Shown: piece by piece, positions 13,401-24,700 of the stretch | Layout: the number at the start of each line of letters is the position of its first letter | How positions within the stretch are numbered: the first letter of the stretch is position 1 | DNA from: Lethocerus indicus | Taxonomy: Eukaryota > Arthropoda > Insecta > Hemiptera > Belostomatidae | DNA length: 64,000 nt | Reading direction: 5' to 3' | Assembly (NCBI GenBank): GCA_019843655.1 | Contig: JACDQD010000001.1 | Coordinates: forward strand, 40,265,392 to 40,329,391 | Position numbers and translations under genes: made by a program | Notes under the pieces: model-generated | Databases searched by the model: none | The model's input: only the letters and a program-made list of their open reading frames with translations | Told to the model about the DNA's origin: nothing

Positions 13401-13935
13401 TTAATACGATGAGCTTAATTATTTTTACCCTCGTCATAATATTTTAAAGCGATTTAATTATTTAAGTCCACCATTCAGTTAAATAATTTACGTTTAATAA
13501 TTACATAATAATAACGGCTAGGATAGTACCGTGGCACAATGAATAAAAAACGTTATATTTACAAAAAACTGAAATATTTAGTAAAAATGCCAATAGGTAT
13601 TGTAAAAATATATTCACAATTATATAAGATTATAGATCTCGTTTTTGGAAGAGCGAGGTCAATAAAAATGGCGAAAAGAAATCAATTTCGCTGAACCTAA
13701 TGATAATAATGGTTGTTAATATGGATAATAATAACAGTCATGCAAGAATTTTAGTTAGCCTTAAAAACAAATTATTCAATTTTTGAGTCAGCATCTATAA
13801 TTCTATAATCTATAAGACAATATCTATAATTACTATTCCGTTTCTGATATCAATTATCGGGTATGTTTTAACATCGTTTAGAGATTTTAATTTTAAAAAA
13901 CCGTTATATAAATGTCTAGAATTTGCTTTATAATA
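7438..13935. other. Non-coding stretch, probably within the large intron
   Basis: No exon supported. It contains a solo CTCF-like motif at 8757-8770 (ACTAGCGCCCCCT), a short poly-G run near 9781, and a diverged interspersed repeat at about 10180-10330 that has a relative near 39600-39760. The ORFs in this stretch lack splice signals or family resemblance. Confidence 0.35.
10180..10330 (+). repeat. Diverged interspersed repeat, relative at 39600
   Basis: Shares GTATCTCA-C/T-CC-C/T-GTTC-T/C-ACTGACT, then CTTATCC, then a pyrimidine-rich stretch (TCTTATATATTTTTTTTAT-like) with 39603-39760. Old, low-identity copies; family unknown. Confidence 0.45.
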
Positions 13936-14036
13936 AAGTCCCGGGATAAATTTTATTTTAACGCGGTAGCTTTAAAACCTGACAGGTATTGCATTGTGTC
14001 CATCCAGTTAAATATACGTGTGGAATATAAACCGTG
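13936..14036 (+). repeat. Flanking direct repeat, left copy
   Basis: About 100 bp beginning AAGTCCCGGGAT and running through TTTTATTTTAAC, TTTAAAAC and GACAGGTAT to the start of the 62-bp array. A diverged copy in the same orientation begins at 15518. Confidence 0.8.
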
Positions 14037-14040
14037 TATA

Positions 14041-14998
14041 ACTAAATTAGCGCCCCCTGAGGGTGGTGCGGACATGAACTTAACAACAGTTGGTTGGGTG
14101 CACATGCACCGATAAACTAGCGCCCCCTGAGGGTGGTGCGGACATGTACTTAACTAAAGTTCGACTTGCACCGATAAACTAGCGCCCCCTGAGGGTGGTG
14201 CGGAAATATACATAACTAAAGTTCGACTTGCACCGATAAGCCTAGCACCCCTTGGGGGTGGTTGCGGGAAATGTACTTAACTAAAGTTCGACTTGCACCG
14301 ATAAACTAGCGCCCCCTGAGGGTGGTGCGGACATGTACTTAACTAAAGTTCGACTTGCACCGATAAACTAGCGCCCCCTGAGGGTGGTGCGGAAATGTAC
14401 TTAACTAAAGTTCGACTTGCACCGATAAACTAGCGCCCCCTGAGGGTGGTGCGGACATGTACTTAACTAAAGTTCGACTTGCACCGATAAACTAGCGCCC
14501 CCTGAGGGTGGTGCGGAAATGTACTTAACTAAAGTTCGACTTGCACCGATAAACTAGCGCCCCCTGAGGGTGGTGCGGAAATGTACTTAACTAAAGTTCG
14601 ACTTGCACCGATAAACTAGCGCCCCCTGAGGGTGGTGCGGAAATGTACTTAACTAAAGTTCGACTTGCACCGATAAACTAGCGCCCCCTGAGGGTGGTGC
14701 GGAAATGTACTTAACTAAAGTTCGACTTGCACCGATAAACTAGCGCCCCCTGAGGGTGGTGCGGAAATGTACTTAACTAAAGTTCGACTTGCACCGATAA
14801 ACTAGCGCCCCCTGAGGGTGGTGCGGAAATGTACTTAACTAAAGTTCGACTTGCACCGATAAACTAGCGCCCCCTGAGGGTGGTGCGGAAATGTACTTAA
14901 CTAAAGTTCGACTTGCACCGATAAACTAGCGCCCCCTGAGGGTGGTGCGGAAATGCACTTAACTAAATTTCGTTCAGTGCAATTGCACCGGTTAACTA
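14041..14998 (+). repeat. 62-bp minisatellite, 15 units, each with a CTCF-like core
   Basis: Fifteen head-to-tail units with a 62-bp period, each starting near AACTAGCGCCCCCTGAGGG and ending TTGCACCGAT. Unit 1 is longer (about 74 bp). Units 1, 3, 4 and the last are diverged, while 5-15 are nearly identical, as expected from unequal exchange. The reverse complement of GCGCCCCCTGAGGGTGG closely matches the CTCF core (CCACCAGGGGGCGC). All sites point the same way. Each unit also has a GGTGC...GCACC inverted pair and a CTAG. Confidence 0.95.
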
Positions 14999-15182
14999 GA
15001 TTACTGAAAATAAACTTATTTCAATAAATTTTTAATCAACAGGAAAACGTTTATGATCGTAAATACACAATACTAGATTGGTTTCTTGTGATATATTTGG
15101 AAGTCAGAACCTAATAGTTGTGACCAATTGTGTGATCAAATATATATTTGACCACTAATCCGACAAAGACGTAAGCCGATTA

Positions 15183-15505
15183 ACAAAATCCCTCCCAACC
15201 CAAAGAAGACAACATCCCGAAAAACACAATTACAAGACACATATATATATATACACACGAGAAACAGACAGCCACCACAGTAAAAGTGACAGTGACAGTG
15301 CAGTGAGGATGCTCAAAAAACATCCAAAGTGCCAAAGTGAGCAACACCGCTACTGAAGATGGCGAGCAGCCGAAACCGGTCTAGCAAAAGACCAAACCAG
15401 CGAGAGGAGACAGAAACACACGAAATCTACAGTATTCCAACCCCTCGCAGAGCACAAATAGGTATTCTAAACTTGGAAAATTCAGTGCGAAGCATGTGAT
15501 GGCGT
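15183..15505 (+). repeat. Dispersed SINE-like repeat, copy 1
   Basis: About 320 bp from ACAAAATCCCTCCCAACC to GAAGCATGTGATGGCG. A near-full-length copy lies at 53281-53574 in reverse orientation, and a truncated plus-strand copy at 53585-53672. An internal hairpin (GGTC-TAGCAAAA-GACC, 15378-15393) is kept by paired changes in the truncated copy. There is no protein coding and no clear pol III box. Class unknown. Confidence 0.75.
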
Positions 15506-15517
15506 TTCTGGGCGTTT

Positions 15518-15625
15518 AAGTCCCGGGATGAATTTTATTTTAACACGGTACCTTTAAAACCGGACAGGTATGTAACATTATGTCGATCCAGTTAAACACG
15601 CGTGTGGATCATAAAATCTGTATAG
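15518..15625 (+). repeat. Flanking direct repeat, right copy
   Basis: Same orientation as 13936-14036, roughly 85% alike by eye, starting AAGTCCCGGGATGAATTTTA. With the left copy it brackets the minisatellite and the dispersed repeat in a 1.7-kb block. Confidence 0.75.
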
Positions 15626-16705
15626 GTTTTTTCTAAACAGTAGAGTGGTACACGTAAACTGAAGACAATTTAATTTATAGATCTTTACTAATTAATAGTC
15701 TAGTTAATGGCCCAGACATGAAAATGCCTTTTTCCGGGCTGTTGGAAAGTCGTAATTGTAATTATTCCCTGAATTGTCTGCAATCACGAGTATGGTAATG
15801 CGACGGCATTATTGTCAGAACTAATTTAATTCCGTATGTTGTTGCAATATCAAATAGAATTAAATTCAAATTCCTAATTGACATATTGTCTGTGTTTTAA
15901 AATATTTTTTTCATTACAGCAATCGGACAGGAAATGGTTCCCAGTGCGACCGTTTAAATTCCGTCCTTGTGTTTAACTTCACAGTCGGCTAGGAGGGTAC
16001 CGTTTTGATTGAAGGGGACCTTAATGAGGTCCTATTAATGTACCAAAACCGTGAGTGCAAAAATAGGTCATTATCAGCGTCCCCCTCCAAACTCGACCGC
16101 TTTGGCCGGTTTCCGTTTCGTCCCCGCAACCTGCCGAGGTTGCTTCGACACCCTTTTCGGTTTTTTGAAGCAAATTCCGTACATAATTCGTCTGTTTAAT
16201 TAGGAATAAGTTTTAATTAACTGAAGCGTGCTAGTAGGGGTGGAAAATGTCGTCTTTACGAGAATAAAGCGATTGTTTATTTGCGTCCCTGGAATAAATA
16301 GGGGTAAATAGCCGGAAAACTCTTTCAGTTATAAATAATTCGATGACAATAGCGAATAGCCCAGAAAATCACTTTTATATCGTATATTATATATATTTTT
16401 TTTACCTCATTTAATTTTCTATTGCACAAACGACGCGCGGATGAATTAACAGTACTATTACTTTAATAAGTAATAGAATTATTTAAAGTAGTACTTCCTA
16501 TATTAAGGTCGTTTTACTTGACTAAAAACATGGTTATAATTGCACTTCATTCTTTCGATTAACAATTAGAAATGCGAATAGCCAAAACTGATAACATAAT
16601 TGAGACCATCCTATCCAAAGAAAGAATTAACATTAACCAGTAAATAACCCATCGTCTACAGTATTGATCTCAATTTCAAATATTAACAATTAAATTATCG
16701 ATATA

Positions 16706-16780
16706 ATTAGCTTATAGATAGCTATATAGCTATATATAGCTATCTATCTATATAGCTATATAGATAGATATATAGCTAAT
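16706..16780. repeat. 75-bp imperfect palindrome of GATA/TATAGC repeats
   Basis: Starts ATTAGCT and ends AGCTAAT. The interior is built of TAGCTATA and GATAGATA blocks that are largely self-complementary, giving a potential long hairpin or cruciform. It may be a short AT-rich satellite or a MITE core. Confidence 0.7.
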
Positions 16781-17221
16781 ATGGAAATATCAGTTGATTA
16801 ATTTTCTAACCGATATCGGACGACATTTGCCAAGCACACCCACCAAATCATATCGATGAATTGATTTGATTCATATTGATTACTCGAATTACTTCGGTCA
16901 CATTAATTGTGTATATGTACCAGAAAAACTTATCAAGTACTAGGTTATAAAGTAGTATAAAAAGGCGAATATAAAAACATTTTATCCAATTGATCACATC
17001 CAATAATACAAACAACTTGTTCTTTGGAGCTATTTTTCTTCAGTCATTTTCACACGGATTTGTGTTGGCTATGGGTTGGCAAACGTTACAATGTTTGTAT
17101 TAAGTCTACAAGGTCTTATAGCTGCGACAGAGTAGTAAGGTTAACAACACTAACCTAGATGTCGTTCTTATATTTATTGCAACTATTAAAAACTGCTTGA
17201 ACGCTATTGAAGCTGGCAAAT

Positions 17222-17300
17222 TGGAAGCCTCTCTAGCTTAGGAGAGGAGATAGGAGATCGCAAGAATGATGGGTTCAAACCCACACGAACCACCAAACAG
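17222..17300 (+). ncRNA. tRNA-like (pol III A/B-box) segment, possible SINE head
   Basis: An A-box-like TAGCTTAGGAG at 17234-17244 and a B-box-like GGTTCAAACCC at 17272-17282 are spaced as in a tRNA gene (38 nt start to start). A full cloverleaf does not fold, so this is at best a tRNA-derived SINE or tRNA pseudogene. Confidence 0.22.
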
Positions 17301-18163
17301 GTATCGCTATATCATAAACGTTTCGAATTGAAAGCGAGTTTATGTTTATATTAAAAGCATCAGTGATCATCCACCTTTGAGCCCAGTTGGATGAGGCTTA
17401 TTATAGGTCTTTTATTATAGGACTCTTTCGATTACGGTCAAACGATCGTACCGACGAAAAGGTAACGACCTATACGGCTCACGTGACTATCTCACGTTAG
17501 CGCTTTCGTAATTCGTTTCCCTTTAAAAAAAAGGTCAACCTTGATTCTAAATGAATTTACTGATGTCCGAAGGACGTCGACCCCCTCCCTCAGGCGTCTC
17601 ACCTGTGGTGACGTCGTCGGGTATTTACACGTTGGCACCTGACGTTGATTGGTCGATGACCGTCCAATCGGCGCCCCTTCGACAGGTATCGGTCGGCGGG
17701 GGGGAGAAGGGATTCGACTTATTGACGGGCTATTGGCCAAATTCACTAACGTCAGGGCCAATAATAACAATGAGACGGAAATCCCGCGTGCGATGAAGAA
17801 TCTAAAAATCCGTTTTATGTTTCGGTTCTCTTCCGATTTTTTCTTTTTAGACTGATCGGTCATTCCCGATCAAACGCCTACAAACATAAATCCGATATAC
17901 TCGATCGGCGAACGGAATAGACCCTCGCGTTAAGAGCTTCGAGAGGTCATCAGAACCGACACGCAATCTCATAAATCGAACTTCGATTTAAGTATTCTGG
18001 CGAATGAAAACAAAGGGGCGACGGAATCAATTAGTTTTCGGCGCCTCGGTCCCCGCGATTCCTATTTGTAGAGAGGATCGATTTTAACCTCTCTCTGAGG
18101 GTTTGACATTTAAGACTACAGGGGTGGGGTCCCGGTCTTAAAGGAGAGTTGGTGGGCACTTAC

Positions 18164-18224
18164 CTCGTCTTCAATATCCATTTTCACAGTGTCTCTTTTC
18201 TCGACAAGTTTCTAGATTCGCAAT
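18164..18224 (-). CDS. Candidate start-codon exon of the SH3 gene (5' UTR plus MDIEDE)
   Basis: The minus strand has a strong acceptor (ATTTTTCCAG), 43 nt of untranslated sequence with an in-frame stop just upstream, an ATG in good insect context (GTGAAAATGG, ATG at 18179-18181), five further codons (DIEDE) and a perfect donor (GAG|GTAAGT). The coding part ends in phase 0, the phase in which the SH3 exon at 2197 begins, so the simplest reading is one protein starting MDIEDE and running straight into the SH3 domain across a 16-kb intron. The link is inference; another coding exon could lie between them. Confidence 0.4.
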
Positions 18225-21200
18225 CTGGAAAAATTAGAATACGCTATTAAAGCCATCGTCCTGATTTGGTTAAAAAAATAAAGGAACGGCCGCGTTCGGC
18301 ACCGGTCGCAAGGCGGGCTCGAGTCGGGTGCCATATTCGCGTTTATAATTTAACATAGAAGGTGGAACAGAAATAAATATTTCCTCCATTCTAGAGAAGT
18401 CGTTATCGAGTTTTTGGCGGGAATCGATAGAGCATAATATCCGCCAGATTTCCGAAATGTACCTCGAAAATTCGTTTTTTATTTTGACCGCCTTTAGGCA
18501 AGGTAACCAGTCCTCTGATAGTCGATCCATCTTACCGTTCCTTGCTAATTTTCGGGCCGTAACCGGTTGCGGGGCAAACGGGCACCGAGGGCCCGATCCC
18601 GCCTGCCACGGTTTTCGAGCCGGATAAACAATCCGAAATGTGTAAAGGTGCAATTCTGGCCCGGTGCCACACCTACAGAATTAGGATAGACCTATTTATC
18701 AACAAGGGGACCTTGCTCCATATTTCTGCGTTAAGGTTGAGAAATGTCTAATCGCGAACGGGACAGCAAATTATCGCCGCGTTTTTTGTTCCCAATTTTT
18801 GTCGGAAATCGCATCCCACCTGCCCCCTCGCTGTTACATCCGCCGATTGCAAAATACCCGGCCGCCGCTTAAAGAAGTCTATTTTTAATTAACGCGTTTG
18901 ACTAATTGCCATCGAACGTCCGTTTTGCCAAACTGTCGTTCGTGTACTTTTTATATATGTATACACATTCCCTCGGTTTTAACGTACTTCTGTCCCGACG
19001 GATCAAAACTTATGCTGCGCATGGTGCAATAATTTTTGTTTATCCTTTAGAAAGAAAAGTAACCGCAGAGCGAACGGAAGGATACAAAATGGAAGGAAGG
19101 GAGCGGACGGGCGTCCCCGAGATTAAACGTGTAGGAAGCTTATAAATAGGGCATCGGATTCTCGAGAGGGCACGGCCTAGGGAAGAGGGAAATCCGGAAG
19201 CGTCCAACAATAACTCGGGCGGCCGACCCATACCTCAAAACCCCCCGGTCCTTTTATAACCGATTTATCGTAAATAAAAATTTCGGGAGGCGGTATTTTC
19301 GAAAAAAACAATTCGGACGCCACCTTCGTAATCGAGCGTCGGGTGTCGGTTCGGGTGGGGGGGGAAAGAAATCCGAAATAGAAATAACCGCGACGATTCG
19401 GCAAGAGTTCGTTCGATCCTTACCTGGGCTCTGGCCGCGGATAAGTAAGCCCGGACGGGAAACGGGACCCCTCTCTGAAGGCTCTGGAGGCACGTAGCCG
19501 ACTGAGCCGATCTCCCTAGACGCTGGGCCGTATATTCACGTGACGTCCCCTATCGCCTCCACCCGTAAAGCCTCCGCGTTTAAAAATACGACCGCCGGCC
19601 CAGGTTAGGGGACGGCGCGCTAACCGTTACCCGCCGTCGTATAGGGTGGTGGGGTGTCGGTGGCCCTCGAGGAGGGGGCGGGGGAAAACTTGAACCCGTT
19701 TAAAGACTTACCGCGATTTACTTATTCTGCGGGGACAGGACGAGTTTCTGTTCGGGACGGGAACTGAAAGATCACTCTACTCTCTGTTTGACTCGAGCCG
19801 GGCGCTAGTGTGCACCTCCTTCGGTTCGAGGTGGCGGCGCCCTCCCTCCATTAAATCTAATTATAAATATAGTCGCTCCCGCGATTTACCGACTGTTATC
19901 CGAGACAGGTTTCGGCATCCCGCCGTCGTCAGTTGCATTCCGTTACGAATAATGTTCCCCTCTCTATTACCCCCTCTCGATGGTGGCTTCGAAACAGGGG
20001 CATCCTTCGACTTAGACCGGACATTAATCCTTTCTTCCGTTTATTAATTTAATAGCCCCGCATAATGTTGCACGGTTAGCAATTACTGTGACATATACAA
20101 TGTGTTATTATACAGTCTTGTATATTCCTCTCAATTATACAATTACGAGTACGAGTATCCTCTTGGCCTGAACCCTCCATTCCACCTCTCCTGGTCTATC
20201 TTTTCTAAAGGACGGCTATCAGGTCGCCAACGCTGTTCTACATTTTCTACAATTTTCTCGTTTTCCTGTCAGCCTGCGAGAATCTCGTATTCCAGTGTTT
20301 TTATTTTCCCTTATATAAACATTGTAAAAACTTTAAAATAATCTAATAAAATCGGAAGAAGTAACAGTATGAAAATGATTTCTGTTACGTTACAATTTTT
20401 TTTGTTCCTCAGGCTTTATATCGACCAATGGCGCTGTAAACCTACCATCGAATGTAGCGATTGTAAGGAAAGCTGGGACTTGATACGGCGCAAAGTACCC
20501 GACCGCAGAACCAGATCACAGCGAAAAATCCAAATTGTTTTCGGTGACGATTTGATTTGACTCGAGTTGTGCCAGATAATTTTAGCGTTGCGGACATTTC
20601 GTTTAGTCTAAGAAGTATATTCTGGTATATGCACACGATAAAATAAAAACTACGTGTTATTAATAATAATTAAATCGTGTCTTTATTACCGGGCGTTAAT
20701 TCGTTTTCCACTTTCAATAACAAAGGGGCGACCCCAAGAGCAAAGGAAGCATTAATCCGTTACCGATTCATCAGTCATTTCTTTCTAAGTATTTTTATAT
20801 CATCATATTATTGAATTTTGGAATAGTTATACTCAAATTTCTATCGTCGTAATAATTATATACCATAAAACTGTTACCATTTAATTTTTAGCCCAGTTGA
20901 CAGGTTTTATAAAATATGAAACTATATAGAATATTGTTTATATGCAGACTTTAAAAGCTTCTTAAGAAACTGTTATCTTGTTTCTTATTTATCTAATGGG
21001 CAACGTCTTCACTCTAATATTTTTTGCTTAATAGATCAGTGTCGTGGCGAACTTATATTGTGTATTGTTCGTTTGTTTTAATATCTGGCTTCATCGGCCG
21101 AAAGGTTCTCTTCAAACGTGGATGTTCTGAATGACATGAAATGAATAAATATCGACACATTAAATTCCAAATAATTTTAAAACAAAATCTCGCACAACAG

Positions 21201-21777
21201 GTTTATTTTGTGTAAACGAGCATTTCTGTTATCGTTTCATTTGTTCTGGCATCACAGAATATCAATTTGTACGGGAGAGCCTGGAAGCCGTTTTGTGAAA
21301 CGTGGTTATACAAAATGTTAAGTTCAGAGAATGGCGATATATAATGTGGGAGATTATTTCAGGAAGTATACTACTATCGTATATTAATATGAATACGGCA
21401 GGACGTAGAATATACATGTGTGATCGTAAGGAAAATTGGATCATATTATAAACTCCCAGTCAATTCATAACCATTATTAGTTCTATGCAATAAACATATT
21501 GTCATATATTTATTTGTTATAGTCGACTTAAAGGATGTAAAATTATTTCAATTAGTAATCCGTAGTATATCCGTGGTATTAGTGGTTAGTATAATTGTCG
21601 GCCGTAGGTTGGCACACCTTTTGGCGTCAGCTCAAACCGTGAAAGTGTGATGTAGGTTTTTTGGTTGTAAGAACTTAATTCTAAATTCTGTGAAATTGTT
21701 CGCTTGTGTTATGTCTTAACTGCTTGAAATTTTTGTGGCATTCGGATTTCTGGATAACCATTTATTCATTCAACAAT
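18225..21777. other. Region between the two divergent genes
   Basis: CpG-rich up to about 20.7 kb, then progressively CpG-poor toward TMEM209. It should hold the 5' ends of both genes (minus-strand gene to the left, TMEM209 to the right). A plus-strand frame at 20369-20560 follows a pyrimidine-rich TTTTGTTCCTCAG but matches nothing known. No promoter motif can be assigned with confidence. Confidence 0.35.
19424..19700 (-). promoter_or_regulatory. Possible first (non-coding) exon and GC-rich promoter of the minus-strand gene
   Basis: A donor-like GCCCAG|GTAAGG lies at 19424 on the minus strand, about 1.2 kb upstream of the candidate start-codon exon, inside a very GC- and CpG-rich stretch of 19.4-19.7 kb. 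This fits a 5' non-coding exon and promoter, but no TATA or initiator can be assigned and GTAAGG also occurs by chance. Confidence 0.15.
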
Positions 21778-21791
21778 ATGATGAAAGGAAG
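21778..21791 (+). CDS. TMEM209: TMEM209 exon 1 (start codon)
   Basis: Only 14 coding nt (MMKG plus AG of an Arg codon) before the donor AG|GTAAAT. The tandem ATG matches the tandem Met at the start of the human protein. The 5' UTR extends left, probably to about 21.6 kb, but its start is not visible. Confidence 0.75.
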
Positions 21792-24700
21792 GTAAATCGT
21801 AGAAAACAATTGTTTGTTATAGCAGCCCCCTGCCAGGTTAAGGAAGCACATTTCCGAATGTTCCTTTTAAAGGAAAATTAAACTAAAATTATACTGATTT
21901 CCGTAGCAATCATTTCTCTCGTGTCACTAATTTCGTACGAAAATGTTTCGTTTTTCATTACTGTTGGAGTCGATTGTTCTATTTTCATTTGTTGACGATT
22001 GTTACCTATATATGTTTGAAGTGAATTTATTGTTATTTTTTCTTGTTTTAAGGCTTGTTGTTTCTCCTGGATTTCCTTCGGTGGTGACTGGGCAACTGGA
22101 AAGTCTTAGTATCGAACAGAAATTGAAAACATCTTATCTATGGGGTGCAATGAACTCTTTATTTTTGGCTTTCGTTGTTTACCACCTGTAGGTTTTTGTT
22201 ATAAGACTATTTGATGTTATATATGTTCAAATTGTCATGTTATAATAACAAGCAATTTTTTTTCAGTGCATTTACCTGTGTGATTTATGGTCCATTCCTA
22301 CACAACATTGAAATATTGTTAGCACTTGTACTTTCTTTTAATACCATGTTCCATATATCACGAATTGTCTGGTTTTCTTTTAAGAGCATGAGTATAAGTC
22401 GGGTAGAACTGATTTCACAACCTCTCAAAGTAGAAATTCAAGGTACAAATAACATTAAACAGATTTTGTTAGAAATATTTTGAGTATAACTGAATTTAAA
22501 ATACTTTTATGGCGCATTCATTACAGAAGAGCCTGACTTCACATGTTTTCAAAGATCAATGTACGATATTGTAAAGGGTGATAAAGATTCAACTATGGCT
22601 CCTAATTTAGCCAACTGTAAGTAACACTAATATATTACTCATATTCCATGCATTGAATATGTTTTAACAATTTTCCAATAATGCTTTACTGTTTCAGCAA
22701 ATTTTTTTACCAGTACATCAACACCCCTGGCTATATCAAGAACGGAGCCAATAAGATTAATGAAAGATTTGGAAAAGTACTTAAAGGAGTATGAAGAAGC
22801 TGAGAAAGCATCATTTGTAGGTAATTGGCAGGATTTTATTCACGAGAACGATACATCAAGTGCAGAAGTTATTAATGAAGAGAATTTTTGGAAAAATAAT
22901 TAAAATTAATTTTATATTCTTAGAAATATACATGGCATTTTTTATTTAGAAATCTTATACCTTTTTTTGTGTATAATTATAAAAACTGATGAAGAATTAC
23001 ATATTTATATTTATTTAATATTATAGTTGAGAAATTAGTTGCAGGTGTATATATTTGTAAATAAAGTAAGAAGTATATTCTTGTTTATATTCCTGTGTAA
23101 TTTGTATCAGTTAATATTGTGAACTTTGCTCATTCACCATATGCCTGCTTCACCTCTGTTTTCCTTTTGTTACATTTCATGAATTCTTTTTATTAAAATT
23201 AACTTTAAAAGAGATCAATACTAAATCAGTCAGAAATGGTATGTCTGAGATTGAGGGTTTCCTTTTTTTTTGGGATAATCCATTGCTCATGAAATATTAA
23301 TTAACAATTTTTTAATATAACATTGTTCTGATTGTACTTCAATTATTTACTGTTTATCAAGGAATTTTTCTGTATTGAAATAAAATTGCTTAATATTAAT
23401 AGGAATCTAATTCTTTAGGTATTGTTTTCTAATGTTTAATTTCATTTTTGTAGCGTCCAGTGTGGAGTCACAAAGTAATGTGATGAATGAGTATTGGTCT
23501 GGATCCCAGCAACTCACTCCATTGGATGTATCTCCTGTATTTAGAAGAACTGTTTATCAATCATCATTTTCTGCTAGTAAGTCTTCTGAGATTCAAATAC
23601 ATGTTGTGAAGTTTTGATAGATTCACATGTAGAATTATAGTGTTACAGCATGTGGTAGTTCTAATAAAGAAACTACACTTAAGAAATAATTTAATTATAT
23701 AGTTAATTAAATAAATAATATTATCATTCAATTAATTATTGATCTATGAAAATGGCACTTCATTTTACATTATTTCAGAAATATATTTGTCAATATTATT
23801 TCACTCCTTACAAATTCAAGTAATCTTATAGGTTTTTATCCTTATTAAAAAATATTAGTTGCTGAACTAATAAGAAATTAATGGCATTGAAGGGAAGTTT
23901 TCCTCCATTTGTATATATTTAATGTTTCAATTTTTTATGTTTTTTCAGGTGACAGTGGTCATAGTCTGAATGAAGATGGTGGATCTCCAATGTTCCAAAT
24001 GAATACAGAATTATGGTTGAAATATAGAATAAATCCCAGCATTGTTGTTAATTGGGTTTCGAATTTACGAATGGTAAATGATTCAATTATATGTAAACTA
24101 GCTTTACCTGGAGCCAGAAGCCAGTGTTAACTTTGGCTGCAATGGAAATTTGAAATCATACCTTATTGCAATACGGTTGAAACAGAAACTACGTGTCTAT
24201 GATAGGCCTTTAGTGCTTGTTTGATATTTATGTCATTGACATTGGAACAATTGCAATCTGACAATATATTTTATATTGCGATCTAAAAAACAATTGTTTT
24301 TCATTAGTGGTCCAAGTGCTACTGCTTAGTAGCAGTTGTGAGCAGTGCCAAACCAAGGCTAGAAACAATTGTCATAGAAACAAGTAATGTTGCTTAGTTC
24401 AACAATGGTTACACCAGCCAATTGCACTCAGCTCGTCAGAAATAATGTAATATTTTCCTTCCTAGAAAGAATTTAGGGAAAAAATCCACTAATGGAGAGC
24501 ATTGTTATGTGAACACTTGTGTGTACGCACAAATAATAAGTGTATTTTTTACATAATTTTTAACCTAAAATTGTGTATCCAAAAGATTTCAACATAAAAT
24601 TTTAGTTGTGGCAAGGTGTGAAAATTTTGCATTCAAATAAAAGTTCATGTTTTTTGCTTGAAGCACACTAGTTTTACAGTCTGACACTTACTTCATATAT

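Larger units (their letters stand above)
15626..18163. other. Non-coding stretch, probably within the large intron
   Basis: No supported exon. Contains the 75-bp AT-rich palindrome at 16706-16780 and a weak tRNA-like segment at 17222-17300. The ORFs near 17.5-17.9 kb overlap on both strands and have no coding signature. Confidence 0.35.

Noticed and set aside
14041..14998. CRISPR array
   Set aside because: Whole 62-bp units repeat with no unique spacers, and the setting is eukaryotic. It is a minisatellite.
15353..15376. Hammerhead ribozyme (CTGAAGA...GAAAC core)
   Set aside because: The core order and a short stem II fit, but the required U-H cleavage position after stem III is missing and the other two copies do not keep the core.
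18270..18653. 127-codon minus-strand ORF just upstream of the candidate start exon
   Set aside because: It sits in the expected intron or 5' region, has no domain, and the adjacent acceptor implies it is not coding.
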